From Geminicoccus harenae (GTDB lineage Bacteria > Pseudomonadota > Alphaproteobacteria > Geminicoccales > Geminicoccaceae), in NCBI RefSeq assembly GCF_019800005.1, contig NZ_JABGCL010000015.1:1-64000 (forward strand): a stretch of 64,000 nucleotides of DNA, written 5' to 3'. Each line of letters starts with the position of its first letter. Positions within the stretch are counted from its first letter, which is position 1. Positions 34,532 to 44,648 of the stretch are shown here, in pieces. The translations under genes and the position numbers were made by a program. Under the pieces are notes generated by a model. The model ran no database searches and was not told where the DNA came from. It was given only the letters and a program-made list of their open reading frames with translations.

Positions 34532-35448
34532 CCGCCGGCCACTGCCTTGGCGAACTTGCCGTTGAAGCGGGCATAGCCCCGCTCGGTCTGGCGCAGATGC
34601 GCCCGGGCGTGCTCGTGCAGCGCCGGCAGTCGGTGGAACGGCACCGTCGGGAAGGCGTGGTGCTCGGCGTGATAAGGCATGTTCCAGGCGAGGAAGCGCA
34701 CGATCCGGGTCGTGAAGGTCGTGCGTGTGTTCTCCAGCATGTTGGCGACATGCGGACAGCGGGCATGCTCGGCGAGCAGGTAGGCGCGCAGGAAGGGCTG
34801 GCCCAGCACGACCGGTACCAGCCAAGTCCAGAGTAGCAGGGTCGAGCCGGTGAGGAGCGAGCCCAGCAGGAGCAGACCGTAGCCCGCCAACATCGCCCGT
34901 GCCTCCCAGACCATCTGTGGCCTGGCACCCTTGGGCAGGAACGGCTCGGTGATGGCACCCTGCGCATTCGCGACCAGCGTGCGGAGCATCGACCACCATA
35001 GCGGCAGGCCCGACAGGTAGCGGACATACTGCCAGAGCGTCTCGGGCTTGGGCGACATCAGTTCCGGGTCATGGTCCGGATCGTGGGTGTGCCGGTGGTG
35101 GGCGAAGTGGAAATATTTGAACCAGCAGGGCGGGACCAGGACCAGGAAGCCCGCCAGATGCGCCACGGCCGTGTTCAGCCAGCGGGTGCGGAACGCGGTG
35201 TTGTGGCTGGTCTCGTGCAGGGCGGTGAACAGGAACACGATCAGGATGCCCTGCGGGAGCAGGAGCAGCGGCCAGAAGGGCACGGCCGTACCGATCAGGG
35301 CGCCCAGCAGGAGGATCAGGCCGAGATGGCCGGCGAGCTGCCGCAGCCCCGGCCCGTCGGCCAGGGCCGTGAGCACCCGGCGCTGCTCGGCACCCAGGCT
35401 GGAGATCAGCCGGCGATGGTCGAACTCGGCCGATCCGGCTTCGGCCAT
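34522..35448 (-). CDS. Membrane fatty acid desaturase / hydroxylase
   Basis: The 308-aa protein has the di-iron histidine boxes of membrane desaturases: HETSH (near residue 80), HFAHHRHTHD (near 115) and a C-terminal HAEHHAFPTVP (near 255), with two or three pairs of hydrophobic segments around them. It may desaturate or hydroxylate a fatty acyl or carotenoid/sphingoid chain. I chose the ATG at 35448 because AGGAGGGG lies upstream; an earlier ATG would add nine residues. Confidence 0.88.
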   Translation of the reverse strand: MAEAGSAEFDHRRLISSLGAEQRRVLTALADGPGLRQLAGHLGLILLLGALIGTAVPFWPLLLLPQGILIVFLFTALHETSHNTAFRTRWLNTAVAHLAGFLVLVPPCWFKYFHFAHHRHTHDPDHDPELMSPKPETLWQYVRYLSGLPLWWSMLRTLVANAQGAITEPFLPKGARPQMVWEARAMLAGYGLLLLGSLLTGSTLLLWTWLVPVVLGQPFLRAYLLAEHARCPHVANMLENTRTTFTTRIVRFLAWNMPYHAEHHAFPTVPFHRLPALHEHARAHLRQTERGYARFNGKFAKAVAGGRA

Positions 35449-35492
35449 GTGCTGCCCCTCCTGTACCCGATGCACCGCCGATCCTAGCGCCT

Positions 35493-36233
35493 TCAGTCGA
35501 TCGGGTGCAGGACCCGGTGGAGGAAGTCCTGGGTGCGCGGATGATTCGGCCGGACCAGCACTTCCGAGGGCGGGCCCTGCTCGACGATGATGCCGCCGTC
35601 GATGAACAGCACCCGGTCGGCTACCTCGCGGGCGAACGCGATCTCGTGGGTGACGATCAGCATCGTCATCCCCTCCTTCGCCAGGTCGCGCATCACGGAC
35701 AGCACCTCACCGACCAGTTCCGGATCCAGCGCCGAGGTCGGCTCGTCGAACAGGATGGCGCGTGGCTGCATCGCCAGCGCCCGGGCGATCGCGACCCGCT
35801 GCTGTTGGCCGCCCGAGAGCTGCTGGGGATGGTTGTCGGCCTTGGCGGCGAGTCCCACCCGCTCCAGCAGGGCGCGACCCCGCTCGGTTGCGGATGCCCG
35901 GTTCTCGCCCTTCACATAGACCGGCCCCTCGATCACGTTCTCCAGCACGGTCCGGTGCGGGAACAGGTTGAAGCGCTGGAACACCATCGCGACCTCCATC
36001 CGCACCTCGCGGATGGACTTCTGGTTGCGGTCGACCACCTGGCCTTCGACCAACACCCTGCCCTTCTGGTAGTCCTCCAGCCCGTTCACGCAGCGCAGCA
36101 TGGTCGACTTGCCCGAGCCGGACGGGCCGATGATGCAGACAACTTCGGCCTTGCCGACCGTGGCATCGATGCCTTTGAGGACCTCCAGCGCGCCGAAGCT
36201 CTTGTGGACGTCCTGGAACTCGATCATCGCCAT
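35493..36233 (-). CDS. Polar amino acid ABC transporter ATP-binding protein
   Basis: This 246-aa ATPase of the HisP/GlnQ type has Walker [19 protein letters not shown] (about residues 36-53), the signature [16 protein letters not shown] and Walker [15 protein letters not shown]. It powers the permease encoded just upstream (4-bp gap) and the binding protein before that. The operon order on the minus strand is binding protein, permease, ATPase. Substrate is inferred as a polar amino acid or similar compound. A single permease is present, so it would have to act as a homodimer. Confidence 0.93.
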   Translation of the reverse strand: MAMIEFQDVHKSFGALEVLKGIDATVGKAEVVCIIGPSGSGKSTMLRCVNGLEDYQKGRVLVEGQVVDRNQKSIREVRMEVAMVFQRFNLFPHRTVLENVIEGPVYVKGENRASATERGRALLERVGLAAKADNHPQQLSGGQQQRVAIARALAMQPRAILFDEPTSALDPELVGEVLSVMRDLAKEGMTMLIVTHEIAFAREVADRVLFIDGGIIVEQGPPSEVLVRPNHPRTQDFLHRVLHPID

Positions 36234-36237
36234 GGGA

Positions 36238-36909
36238 TCAGCGCCTCCGGCCCATGCGTTTCTCCAGCCAGCGGCTGAGCCCCATCAGCGGCAGGCACAT
36301 CACCAGGTAGAGCAGCGCCACCGTGGTGAAGACCGCCGTGTTCTTGAAGGTCGAGGATGCGATCAGCTTGCCCTGCAGGGACAGTTCCGCGACCGTGATG
36401 GTGGACGCCAGCGAGCTGTCCTTCAGCATCATGATCATGGTGTTGCCGTAGGACGGCAGGATGATCTTGATCGCCTGGGGCAGGATCACCCGGCGCATCA
36501 TCAGGCCGCGCGACATGCCGATCGATTGCGCGGCCTCGGTCTGGCCATGGTCGACCGCCTCGATGCCGGCGCGGAAATCCTCCGCCTGGTAGGAGGAATA
36601 GGCGATGCCCAGGCCGATGATCGCGGCCTGCAGCGCGGTCAGCGCCAAGCCCAGCTCCGGCATCACGAAGTAGATGTAGAAGAGCTGCACCAGGATCGGG
36701 ATGGCGCGCAGGATGTTGACGATGGTCGCACTGGTCAGGCTGAGCGCGCGATTGGAGGACAGGCGCATGATTGCCCAGATCAGGCCCAGCACCGTCGAGA
36801 AAATGATCGAGCCGACCGTCACGATGAGGGTGAGCTGGATACCCTTCATCAACGCCGGCAGGAAATTGATCATGTCCTGAAGAAAGCTGCTCATGCCGAA
36901 CTTCTTCAT
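36238..36909 (-). CDS. Amino-acid-type ABC transporter permease
   Basis: The 223-aa integral membrane protein has about five hydrophobic helices and the HEAA/EAA-loop [20 protein letters not shown] that contacts the ATPase. It is a member of the HisM/GlnP family. The ATG at 36909 gives [13 protein letters not shown]; a start 13 codons upstream exists but would add an arginine-rich extension. It is part of a three-gene importer operon. Confidence 0.9.
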   Translation of the reverse strand: MKKFGMSSFLQDMINFLPALMKGIQLTLIVTVGSIIFSTVLGLIWAIMRLSSNRALSLTSATIVNILRAIPILVQLFYIYFVMPELGLALTALQAAIIGLGIAYSSYQAEDFRAGIEAVDHGQTEAAQSIGMSRGLMMRRVILPQAIKIILPSYGNTMIMMLKDSSLASTITVAELSLQGKLIASSTFKNTAVFTTVALLYLVMCLPLMGLSRWLEKRMGRRR

Positions 36910-36974
36910 GATGTAGGCGGCGGCCGGGACCCGGCCGCCGCGTCGCACGCTTCAAACGAGTTCGGGAGCGAGCC

Positions 36975-37739
36975 TCAGTTCAGGCTCCACTTCTCGATCA
37001 TCTTGTCGAGCTCACCGCTCGACTTCAGCTCGGCGATCGCCTCGTTGATCTTGGTCATGCGCTCGGTGTCACCCTTAGCGGTGATGATTCCGATCTTGCC
37101 GGGCAGCGCCGTCTGGTAGCTCTTGACCAAGTGAACGTCGGGGAACTGGCCCTGGCTCAGGTAATAGGAGGCCACCGGATAGTCGACGAAGCCCGCCTTG
37201 ATTCGGCCGGCATTCACGTCGTTCATGACCGCCGGGATCGTGTCGTAGGCCTTCACCTCGCTGAAGATGCCGGCCTCTTCCAGGGCCGCGATATAGACGG
37301 TGCCGACCTGGGCACCGACGACCTCACCTTCCATGTCCTTGAACGAGGTGTACTCCTTGGTGTCGTCCTTGGAGACGACCATGCCTTCGCCGAAGCTGTA
37401 CACGTCGTCGGAGAAGTCGACGACCTCGGCGCGGGTCGGCGTGTTGTACATGGCGGCCGAAATCAGGTCGATCTTGCCCGACGTCAGGGACGCGATCAGG
37501 GCCGAGAACTCCATCGGCTCCATCTGGACGTCGAAGCCGACCTTCTCGCCGATCACCTTGATCAGCTCGACCATGAAGCCATCGAGCTCGTTCTGCTCGT
37601 TCATGAAGGCGAACGGGATGCCCTGGGCTTCCGTGCCCACCCGCAGCGTCTCCGCCCGGGCCTCGTCGGTGATCGCCGGCAGGGCAGCGAGCCCGACCGA
37701 CAGGGCGAAAACGCTTGCGAACAGTGACTTCAGACGCAT
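36975..37739 (-). CDS. ABC transporter periplasmic substrate-binding protein (SBP_bac_3)
   Basis: The 254-aa precursor has an N-terminal signal peptide (MRLKSLFASVFALSVGLAA, cleavage near residue 29 before ETLRV) and a type II binding fold starting LRVGTEAQGIPFAFMN. The ligand may be a polar amino acid or an ectoine-like compound; the sequence does not decide. It is the first gene of the importer operon; the 65-bp gap to the permease gene contains no obvious structure. The divergent region upstream carries paired repeats. Confidence 0.9.
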   Translation of the reverse strand: MRLKSLFASVFALSVGLAALPAITDEARAETLRVGTEAQGIPFAFMNEQNELDGFMVELIKVIGEKVGFDVQMEPMEFSALIASLTSGKIDLISAAMYNTPTRAEVVDFSDDVYSFGEGMVVSKDDTKEYTSFKDMEGEVVGAQVGTVYIAALEEAGIFSEVKAYDTIPAVMNDVNAGRIKAGFVDYPVASYYLSQGQFPDVHLVKSYQTALPGKIGIITAKGDTERMTKINEAIAELKSSGELDKMIEKWSLN

Positions 37740-38154
37740 GATTGTGCTTCCCTCGAACTTGCCAATGTCCATGGCGGCTGGTGCCCCATGGTTCGCATCA
37801 CCATGGGCACGAACCTCTACTTGCTCGCGCCCACCGGCGCCATGCCTTGTCTTCGGGCCGGTCTGACCTGCCGGCTGCCGGCCACGCCCGTTGCACGGCG
37901 GCATCAAGTCTGGCCACGGCGCCATGTCATGCAAATCGGGTGCCGTGACGTCTCACCCGACATCTTGCAAATCGCGCGCCGCGTCGCCTTATGAGGGGCC
38001 GCTGCATCATGCAGCGCGATCTCGAACGGTTCACGTCTCCTAGCCAAGCCGGCTGCCTGACCGGACGACCCGACCGCGTCCGGGCGTCCTCGCCCCTGGC
38101 ACTGGTCCTTGGAACGCTTATGATGTGCGCGGATCAACCCGGGGCCCTACGACC
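37740..38154. other. Divergent regulatory region between ABC importer and UxaA-type gene
   Basis: No gene is seen in this 415-bp region. It contains TGCAAATCG twice (37931-37939 and 37967-37975, 36 bp apart) and the dyad TCGGGTG-N11-CACCCGA (37937-37943 / 37955-37961) between them. It presumably carries the promoters of both divergent units. Confidence 0.5.
37931..37975. promoter_or_regulatory. Repeat/dyad operator candidate
   Basis: Two copies of TGCAAATCG, on the same strand with 36 bp between their starts, flank a perfect 7-bp inverted repeat TCGGGTG / CACCCGA. This arrangement, in a divergent promoter region, looks like a regulator-binding site for the importer and the dehydratase gene. 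The regulator is not encoded adjacent. Confidence 0.4.
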
Positions 38155-39681
38155 TTGACCGAGCTTGCCTTGACCATTCGCCTGAACGCCAACGACAACA
38201 CGGTCGTGGCCAGGCTCGACATCCTGCCCAATACCCATCTGGGCAGCGAGGACCTGCGCACCGCGCAGCGCATCCCGGCGGGCCACAAGGTCGCGACCCG
38301 GCCGATCGCCAAGGGCGAGCCGATCCGCAAGTTCAACCAGATCATCGGCTTCGCCAGCCAGGACATCGCACCCGGCGAGCATGTCCACGTCCACAACTGC
38401 GTGATGCAGGACTTCGACCGCGACTATGCGGTGGGCGCCGACGTCAGGCCGATCGAATACGTGCCCGAGAACCAGCGCCCGAGCTTCCAGGGCTATCTGC
38501 GCCGGGACGGCCGCGCTGCGACCCGCAACTATATCGGTATCCTGTCGACGGTGAACTGCTCGGCCACGGTCTGCAAGTTCGTCGCCGAGCGCTTCCCCAA
38601 GGAGATCCTCGACCAGTATCCGAACGTCGACGGCATCGTCGCCATCACCCATGACACGGGCTGCGGCATGGCGGATGCCGGCGAGGGCTACGGCAACCTG
38701 CAGCGCACGCTCTGGGGCTTCGCGCGCCACCCGAACTTCGCCGCCGTGCTGATGATCGGCCTGGGCTGCGAGGTGAACCAGATCGACTTCCTGCTGGACG
38801 CCTACCAGATCCAGCCGGGCCCGAACTTCCGCACCATGACCATGCAGGCCACGGGCGGCACTCGGAAGACGATCGAGCGGGCGCACGACATCATCAAGGA
38901 GATGCTGCCGGGCGTGAACGAGTATGCCCGCCAGCCGGTCTCAGTCTCCGAGATCAGCCTGGCGCTGCAGTGCGGCGGCTCCGACGGCTACTCCGGCATC
39001 ACCGCCAACCCGGCGCTGGGCCATGCCGCCGACCTCTTGATCCGCAACGGTGGCACGGCGATCCTCTCCGAGACGCCGGAGATCTACGGTGCCGAGCACC
39101 TTCTGACCCGCCGTGCGGTCGACCAGAAGATCGCTGACAAGCTGATCGACCGGATCAAGTGGTGGGAGAACTACACTTCCATCAACGGCGGTGAGATGAA
39201 CAACAATCCGTCGCCAGGCAACAAGGCGGGCGGGCTCACCACCATTCTGGAGAAGTCCCTGGGCGCGGCGGCCAAGGGCGGTACGCTCAACCTGAACGGC
39301 GTCTACAAGTATGCCGAGCCGGTCACGGCGCGCGGCTTCGTCTACATGGACAGCCCCGGCTACGATCCGGCCGCCGTCACCGGCCAGGTCGCTTCCGGCG
39401 CCAACATGGTCGCCTTCACCACCGGCCGTGGCTCCTGCTTCGGCTTCAAGCCCGCGCCGTCCATCAAGATCGCGACCAACAGCGCCATGTACCGCCGCAT
39501 CGAGGAGGACATGGACATCAACGCGGGCACGATCGTGGACGGCGAGGAGACGATCGAGCAGGTCGGCGAGCGCATCTTCCACAAGGTGATCGAGGTCGCG
39601 AGCGGTAACCACTCCAAGTCTGAGGAGCTGGGCGTGGGCGACCACGAGTTCGTGCCGTGGATGGTCGGCGCGGTGATGTGA
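38155..39681 (+). CDS. UxaA-family hydrolyase (altronate / galactarate dehydratase-like)
   Basis: This roughly 508-aa protein combines an N-terminal SAF domain (about residues 1-90, TIRLNANDNTVVARLDI and HNCVMQDF) with the UxaA/GarD dehydratase domain. Conserved cysteines are in TVNCSATVC, DTGCGM, GLGCEVNQ and LQCGGSDGYSG. It probably removes water from a sugar acid such as altronate or galactarate. The TTG at 38155 is chosen; TTG at 38170 or GTG at 38125 are also possible. A strong hairpin follows the stop. The nearby ABC importer may supply the substrate, but that is only context. Confidence 0.87.
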   Translation: MTELALTIRLNANDNTVVARLDILPNTHLGSEDLRTAQRIPAGHKVATRPIAKGEPIRKFNQIIGFASQDIAPGEHVHVHNCVMQDFDRDYAVGADVRPIEYVPENQRPSFQGYLRRDGRAATRNYIGILSTVNCSATVCKFVAERFPKEILDQYPNVDGIVAITHDTGCGMADAGEGYGNLQRTLWGFARHPNFAAVLMIGLGCEVNQIDFLLDAYQIQPGPNFRTMTMQATGGTRKTIERAHDIIKEMLPGVNEYARQPVSVSEISLALQCGGSDGYSGITANPALGHAADLLIRNGGTAILSETPEIYGAEHLLTRRAVDQKIADKLIDRIKWWENYTSINGGEMNNNPSPGNKAGGLTTILEKSLGAAAKGGTLNLNGVYKYAEPVTARGFVYMDSPGYDPAAVTGQVASGANMVAFTTGRGSCFGFKPAPSIKIATNSAMYRRIEEDMDINAGTIVDGEETIEQVGERIFHKVIEVASGNHSKSEELGVGDHEFVPWMVGAVM

Positions 39682-39932
39682 TCCGGCCGGGCGCCGCGTA
39701 AAGGCGGCGCCCACCCTTCTCCTGTTCTTCCACTCGCAGCTTGGCCCGGACGTCTCCGGGTCGCGGCCGGTACCGATGGCCGCCTTGTCCAGGATCGGCA
39801 CCGGTGGTACCGGCTTGCGCTCCCCAGGTGGATTCCATCGGCGCCGGAACGTGAAGGTGCCGTGGGGTGTTCCTGGCGCACCGGCTGGCCGCTCCGTTCG
39901 GCGTCGACCTTCCGCGAGTGGTCCCTTTGCCC
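39682..39932. other. Intergenic, terminator only
   Basis: Besides the terminator hairpin at 39689-39712 no gene or promoter is recognised. The 251-bp region separates the UxaA-type gene from the lipoprotein operon and presumably contains its promoter. Confidence 0.4.
39689..39712 (+). terminator. Terminator after the UxaA-type gene
   Basis: GGGCGCCGC (39689-39697) pairs perfectly with GCGGCGCCC (39704-39712) around a 6-base loop. It begins 8 bp after the stop and is followed by ACCCTTCTCCTGTTCTTCC, a pyrimidine-rich run. Confidence 0.75.
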
Positions 39933-41300
39933 ATGACCCGTCCGAGCATCGCGCTGGACCCGCCCGGTGGCCGCCACGGCCCCAGCCGGCGGCAGTTGCT
40001 CGGGATGGCGGGCCTGCTGGCGCTGGGCGGTTGCGCCAGTTCCGCCGGTCATGCGCCGACGACCCTCGCCCCGGCCGACGTCGCCGCAGCTTCTGCGCCC
40101 TTCCCCTTCGCCGATCCTTGGGTCGCCACCGTGGTCGGCACGCCCGCCGAGCTGCGGGCAGTGCTGCCCGATGGGCCGGCACCACAGCGTGCGACGCTCG
40201 AGCGGTTCCCCGGCCGGGCGATCCCGGAAGGGTTCTGGTACTATGATGGCGGCCTGACCTACTCGACCCTGCTCCAGGAGCGCCCCGCACCTTTGGTGTT
40301 CGTGATCGCGGGCACCGGGGCGGACGACCGCTCCCGGCTGATGATCCTGCTGGCGCGGACCCTGCACGCCGGCGGCGCGCACGTGGTGCTGATCCCCTCG
40401 CCCAGCCATGCCAACTTCATCGTCACCGCCGGCAGCACCTTCATGCCCGGCAATGGCGAGCAGGACGCGGCCGACCTCCTCAAGGTGATGGACGCGATCC
40501 GGCAGCGGCTGGCCGGCCGGATCCAGGTGACCCGCTACGACCTCACCGGCTACAGCCTGGGCGCCTGGCATGCCGCCTTCGTGGCCAGGGCCGATGCGGC
40601 GCGGGCAGCACCGATCGGCTTCGGCCGGGTGCTGCTGATCAACCCGCCGCTCAGCCTCTACCACTCGATCCAGCAGATCGACGCCATGCTCTACCGGGGC
40701 CTGCCCCAGGGGATCGACGGGCTCGACCGCTTCCTGGCCCGGCTGACGGACCATCTGGCCTATGCCGTGGGCCCGAACGACCCGCTCGACTTTTCCGGCC
40801 AGAACGTGGTGCTCGAACTGTACCAGCGGCTCCAGCCCAGCGACGAAAGCCTCGCCACCACGATCGGGCTGGCGTTCCGCCTGTCCACCACCAACCTGAT
40901 CTTCACCTCGGACGTGATGAACCGGTCGGGTTACGTGTTCCCGCGCGGCCAGGAGTTCCGCTCGACGACGCCGCTCGGCGACTATCTGGCCGTGGCGCTG
41001 CGCCTGAGCTTTACCGACTATTTCAACGATCTGTTCGTGGAGCACTATGCGGGCGGTGGTTTGACCCGGCAGGACCTGATCGACCGGAGCGACCTCCGCT
41101 GGATCGGCGGCTGGCTGGCGGGGCAGAAGCAGATCGGCCTGATCACTAATGCCGACGACGTCATCCTGGCGCCCGGCGACCTGGACGGGCTGCGGGAGAT
41201 CTTCGGCGATCGCGCCTCCGTTCACCCGCATGGCGGCCACATGGGCAACCTGGCCTTCTGGCCGGTCGTCGAGCAGATCAGCGGCTATTTCACGGCATGA
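39933..41300 (+). CDS. Alpha/beta-hydrolase-type lipoprotein upstream of MlaA
   Basis: The 455-aa precursor starts MTRPSIALDP, and the segment SRRQLLGMAGLLALGGC carries both a twin-arginine-like motif and a lipobox (LGGC), so export to the envelope as a lipoprotein is predicted. The nucleophile elbow is LTGYSLGAWHAAF (GxSxG). The C-terminus PHGGHMGNLAFWP could supply the catalytic histidine. It is probably a serine hydrolase acting on a lipid. The stop overlaps the mlaA start by 4 bp, so both are coupled. An upstream ATG at 39867 would add 22 residues. Confidence 0.8.
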   Translation: MTRPSIALDPPGGRHGPSRRQLLGMAGLLALGGCASSAGHAPTTLAPADVAAASAPFPFADPWVATVVGTPAELRAVLPDGPAPQRATLERFPGRAIPEGFWYYDGGLTYSTLLQERPAPLVFVIAGTGADDRSRLMILLARTLHAGGAHVVLIPSPSHANFIVTAGSTFMPGNGEQDAADLLKVMDAIRQRLAGRIQVTRYDLTGYSLGAWHAAFVARADAARAAPIGFGRVLLINPPLSLYHSIQQIDAMLYRGLPQGIDGLDRFLARLTDHLAYAVGPNDPLDFSGQNVVLELYQRLQPSDESLATTIGLAFRLSTTNLIFTSDVMNRSGYVFPRGQEFRSTTPLGDYLAVALRLSFTDYFNDLFVEHYAGGGLTRQDLIDRSDLRWIGGWLAGQKQIGLITNADDVILAPGDLDGLREIFGDRASVHPHGGHMGNLAFWPVVEQISGYFTA

Positions 41301-42073
41301 CCAGCACCATTGGCCGCAGCACCGCCGCCGCCCTGCTCCTGCTGCCGCTGGCCGGCTGCGCCACGGCACCTCCCCAGCCGCAGGGCATGGCCCCGCCGCG
41401 CCGGCCGATCACCGAGTTCCTCCGGCCGGGCGAGACCAGGGAGGCCGCCAACCCGATCGCGATCTATGATCCGTTCGAGCGCACCAACCGGGCCATCTAC
41501 AAGTTCAACGCCCAGTTCGACCAGTACGTGTACCTGCCGGTGGTGAACGCCTACACGTCCGTCACCCCGGCGCCGGTCCGCCGGAGCGTCAGCAATTTCT
41601 TCAACAATCTCGAAGAGATCACGACCTTCACCAACTCGGTGCTGCAGGGCAAGGTGGAGAAGGCCTCGCCCACCCTGTTCCGGTTCATCATCAACTCCAC
41701 GGTCGGCCTGTTCGGCCTGTTCGACCCTGCCAGCCATCTCAACCTGCCGCGCCAGGACGAGGATTTCGGCCAGACGCTCGGCTATTGGGGCCTGGGCAAC
41801 GGCCCCTATCTGGTCTTGCCGATCATCGGCCCGTCGAACCTGCGCGATGCGACCGGCATGGGCGTGGACCTGGGCACTGACTGGGTCCTGCTCCAGCAGC
41901 TGCCGAGCGACGTGCGCGACGACCTGTTCTACGACCTCCTGTTCTGGGGGCTCTGGCCGATCGACGCCCGCTACCAGATCGACTTCCGCTACCACTCGAC
42001 CGGCTCGCCCTTCGAGTATGACCTGGTCCGCTACTTCATCACCAAGTCGCGCGAGGTGAAGATCCGCAACTGA
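41297..42073 (+). CDS. mlaA: MlaA/VacJ-family phospholipid transport lipoprotein
   Basis: MlaA is the outer-membrane component that removes mislocalised phospholipids from the outer leaflet. The 258-aa precursor has a lipobox (PLAGC near residue 16-20), then the MlaA domain with DPFERTNRAIYKFNAQFDQYV, FFNNLEEITTFTNSVLQGK, and PRQDEDFGQTLGYWGLGNGPYLVLP. The gene is translationally coupled to the hydrolase-like lipoprotein. The Mla ABC components are not in the window. Confidence 0.92.
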   Translation: MTSTIGRSTAAALLLLPLAGCATAPPQPQGMAPPRRPITEFLRPGETREAANPIAIYDPFERTNRAIYKFNAQFDQYVYLPVVNAYTSVTPAPVRRSVSNFFNNLEEITTFTNSVLQGKVEKASPTLFRFIINSTVGLFGLFDPASHLNLPRQDEDFGQTLGYWGLGNGPYLVLPIIGPSNLRDATGMGVDLGTDWVLLQQLPSDVRDDLFYDLLFWGLWPIDARYQIDFRYHSTGSPFEYDLVRYFITKSREVKIRN

Positions 42074-42233
42074 CGGGTCCACGGGAGCAGATGAGCGGCA
42101 CCGCGGATTCCGGAGCCGCCCGTTCTGGCCACGACAATGTCGTTTCTCTTGACGCATGGTGTGAAAAATGGGCAGCCGGGGGCGGCCCAAGCGGTCACCG
42201 ACCGTCCCGGCCACTCCAGGGAAGAAATGACGC

Positions 42234-43076
42234 ATGCGCATCCTGATTGCTGCCGGTCTGATCGGCCTGGGCCTGACGGCCGCCACCGCGGAAGCGGCGA
42301 CGCTCGACCGCATCAAGGCCAGCGGGACGATCACGCTGGGCTACCGCACCGACGCCGAGCCCTTCTCCTATGAGAGCCCGATCGGCGAAGCCGCCGGCTA
42401 CAGCGTCGCGCTGTGCAAGGCGATCGCAGCCGGCATCAAGGCCGAGCTGGGGCTGGATACGCTGGAGGTCCGCTACCTGCCGGTGAAGGACGAGGGCAGC
42501 TTTGCCGAGCTGCTGACTGGCAAGGTCGACCTGGTGTGCGGGGCCACCACCCAGACCCTGGCCCGGCGCGAACTGGTCGACTTCTCGCTGCCGACCTTCG
42601 TCACCGGCTCGACCCTGCTCTACCGCCAGGACGGGCCCAGGAGCTTCGAGGAGCTGGCCGGGCAGAAGATCGGGGTCAGGGCCGGCACCACCACCGAAAC
42701 CGAGCTGAAGGAGGCGTTGGCCGAGCAGCAGTTCCAGGCGGAGCTGGTCACGGTGGACAGCCACGAGCAGGGCGTGGCCGACCTCGCTGCCGGCCGGCTG
42801 GGCGCCTATTTCGGCGATGGCGCCATCCTGCTCTACCAGTGGCGCAAGAGCCCGGACGCCGACCGGCTGATGGTGTCCGGCCACCTGTATTCCCACGAGC
42901 CCTATGCGCTGCCCCTGCCCAAGGGCGACAGCGACTTCCGCCTTGCGGTCGACCGGGTGCTGGCCGGGCTGTATCGCGGCGGCATCGAGCAGGTCTTCAC
43001 GGCCTCCTTCGGCACCGGTGCGGAGCCGTCCACCCTGGTGCAGGCGCTCTACCTCATCCACGCCCTGCCGGAGTGA
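42234..43076 (+). CDS. Solitary amino-acid-type ABC substrate-binding protein
   Basis: The 280-aa precursor has a signal peptide (MRILIAAGLIGLGLTAATAEA) and a type II fold of the SBP_bac_3 group beginning IKASGTITLGYRTDAEPFSY. It differs from the importer binding protein at 37 kb. No permease or ATPase is adjacent, so it is an orphan; it may serve another transporter or act as a sensor. It converges on mntH with 20 bp between stops. Confidence 0.85.
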   Translation: MRILIAAGLIGLGLTAATAEAATLDRIKASGTITLGYRTDAEPFSYESPIGEAAGYSVALCKAIAAGIKAELGLDTLEVRYLPVKDEGSFAELLTGKVDLVCGATTQTLARRELVDFSLPTFVTGSTLLYRQDGPRSFEELAGQKIGVRAGTTTETELKEALAEQQFQAELVTVDSHEQGVADLAAGRLGAYFGDGAILLYQWRKSPDADRLMVSGHLYSHEPYALPLPKGDSDFRLAVDRVLAGLYRGGIEQVFTASFGTGAEPSTLVQALYLIHALPE

Positions 43077-43096
43077 GTGGCGCGCTGGCCTGATCC

Positions 43097-44446
43097 TCAG
43101 CCGCCGAGCAGGAAGTCGGCGATCAGCTTCAGGTTCAGGACCACGATCAGGAGTGCGATCGCCCAGCCGAGCAGGAGCTGCCAGGTTGGCGCCATCAGCG
43201 GGCCCAGGCGCAGGCGGTCCGACGCGAACAGCATGAGCGGGATCACCGCGAACGGGAGTTGCAGGGACAGGATCACCTGGCTGAGGATCAGGAGCTCGGC
43301 CGTGCCGCTCTCGCCATAAAGCCAGGTGACCAGCACCGCCGGCACGATGGCGACCAGCCGGGTGATCAGGCGGCGCAGGAAGGGCGGCATCCGGAAGTGC
43401 AGGAAGCCTTCCATCACCACCTGGCCGGCGAGCGTGGCGGTGACCGTCGAGTTGATGCCGCACATCAGCAGGGCCACCGCGAACAGGATCGCGGCCAGGC
43501 TGCCGCCCAGGAGCGGCGCCATGAGCTGGTAGGCGTCCTGGATCTCGGTGACGTCGGTCCGGCCGGCCGCGTGGAACACCGCGGCCGCGGTGATCAGGAT
43601 CGCGGAGTTGATCAGCAGGGCCAGCACCAGCGCGATGCTGCTGTCCCAGCTGGCGAAGCGGATCGCTTCCTGGCGCTGGGCGACCTCGTCGCCGATCGCG
43701 CGGGACTGCACCAGGGCCGTGTGGAGGTAGAGATTGTGCGGCATCACCGTGGCGCCGATGATGCCCATGGCGATGTAGAGCTGGTGCTGGTCGGTGACGA
43801 TCGAGGCGGACGGCAGGTAGCCCTGCAGCACCGCACCCCAGTCCGGGTCGGCCAGGGCGATCTGGACCACGAAGCAGACCAGGATCAGGGTGATCAGGCC
43901 GAACACCAGTGCTTCCAGCCGGCGCACGCCCTTGTGCTGCAGCCAGAGGATCAGGAAGGCGTCCAGGGCGGTCAGCACCACGCCGTAGAGCAGCGGGATC
44001 CCGAACAGCAGCTCCAGCGCGATCGCCGTGCCGATCAGCTCGGCCAGGTCGGTGGCGCAGATCGCCAGCTCGGCCAGGAGCCAGAGCGGGTAGGCCATGC
44101 TCCTGGGAAACCGCTCGCGGCAGAGCTGGGCGAGGTCGCGGCCGGTGGCGATCCCGACCCGGGCGCACAGCGCCTGCAGCAGGATCGCCATCAGCGAGGA
44201 CAGGAGGACCACCGCGAGCAGCGTGTAGCCGAAGGCCGAGCCGCCGGCGAGCCCGGTCGCCCAGTTGCCCGGGTCCATGTAGCCGACCGCAATCAGGTAG
44301 CCCGGGCCCAGAAACGCCATGAGCTTGCGCACGAAGCCCCCGCCGATGGGCACGGCGATGGTGCCGTGCACCTCCGGCAGGCTCCGCGGCGGCACTCGGC
44401 CGGGCCGGTCGGGCATGCGCACGGCGCCTTCGGGTGGAGCGGCCAT
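43097..44446 (-). CDS. mntH: Nramp-family divalent metal transporter
   Basis: The 449-aa protein has eleven or so hydrophobic segments and the Nramp metal-binding motifs: DPGNW near the first helix and [10 protein letters not shown] in the sixth. It imports Mn2+ and/or Fe2+ with protons. The ATG at 44446 is preceded by GGAA; an upstream ATG would add about 19 residues. No MntR/Fur site was identified. Confidence 0.93.
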   Translation of the reverse strand: MAAPPEGAVRMPDRPGRVPPRSLPEVHGTIAVPIGGGFVRKLMAFLGPGYLIAVGYMDPGNWATGLAGGSAFGYTLLAVVLLSSLMAILLQALCARVGIATGRDLAQLCRERFPRSMAYPLWLLAELAICATDLAELIGTAIALELLFGIPLLYGVVLTALDAFLILWLQHKGVRRLEALVFGLITLILVCFVVQIALADPDWGAVLQGYLPSASIVTDQHQLYIAMGIIGATVMPHNLYLHTALVQSRAIGDEVAQRQEAIRFASWDSSIALVLALLINSAILITAAAVFHAAGRTDVTEIQDAYQLMAPLLGGSLAAILFAVALLMCGINSTVTATLAGQVVMEGFLHFRMPPFLRRLITRLVAIVPAVLVTWLYGESGTAELLILSQVILSLQLPFAVIPLMLFASDRLRLGPLMAPTWQLLLGWAIALLIVVLNLKLIADFLLGG

Positions 44447-44648
44447 CTTGTTCCGGTTCGAGGATCGCACGGCAGTCCTGTCGCGCACGGGCCGGGGAGG
44501 CAAGCCCGCGCGCAGGCAGGACTCGCTCGAGGCCGCCCGGTTCCGTACCCGCCTGCGTCCTGCCGGCTACAGCCCTCCCGCTTGATCGATGGCCGGGCAA
44601 GGCGCACATGCAGCCGATGTTCTTTCCTGCTGCCGCGGCGTCCCGACC

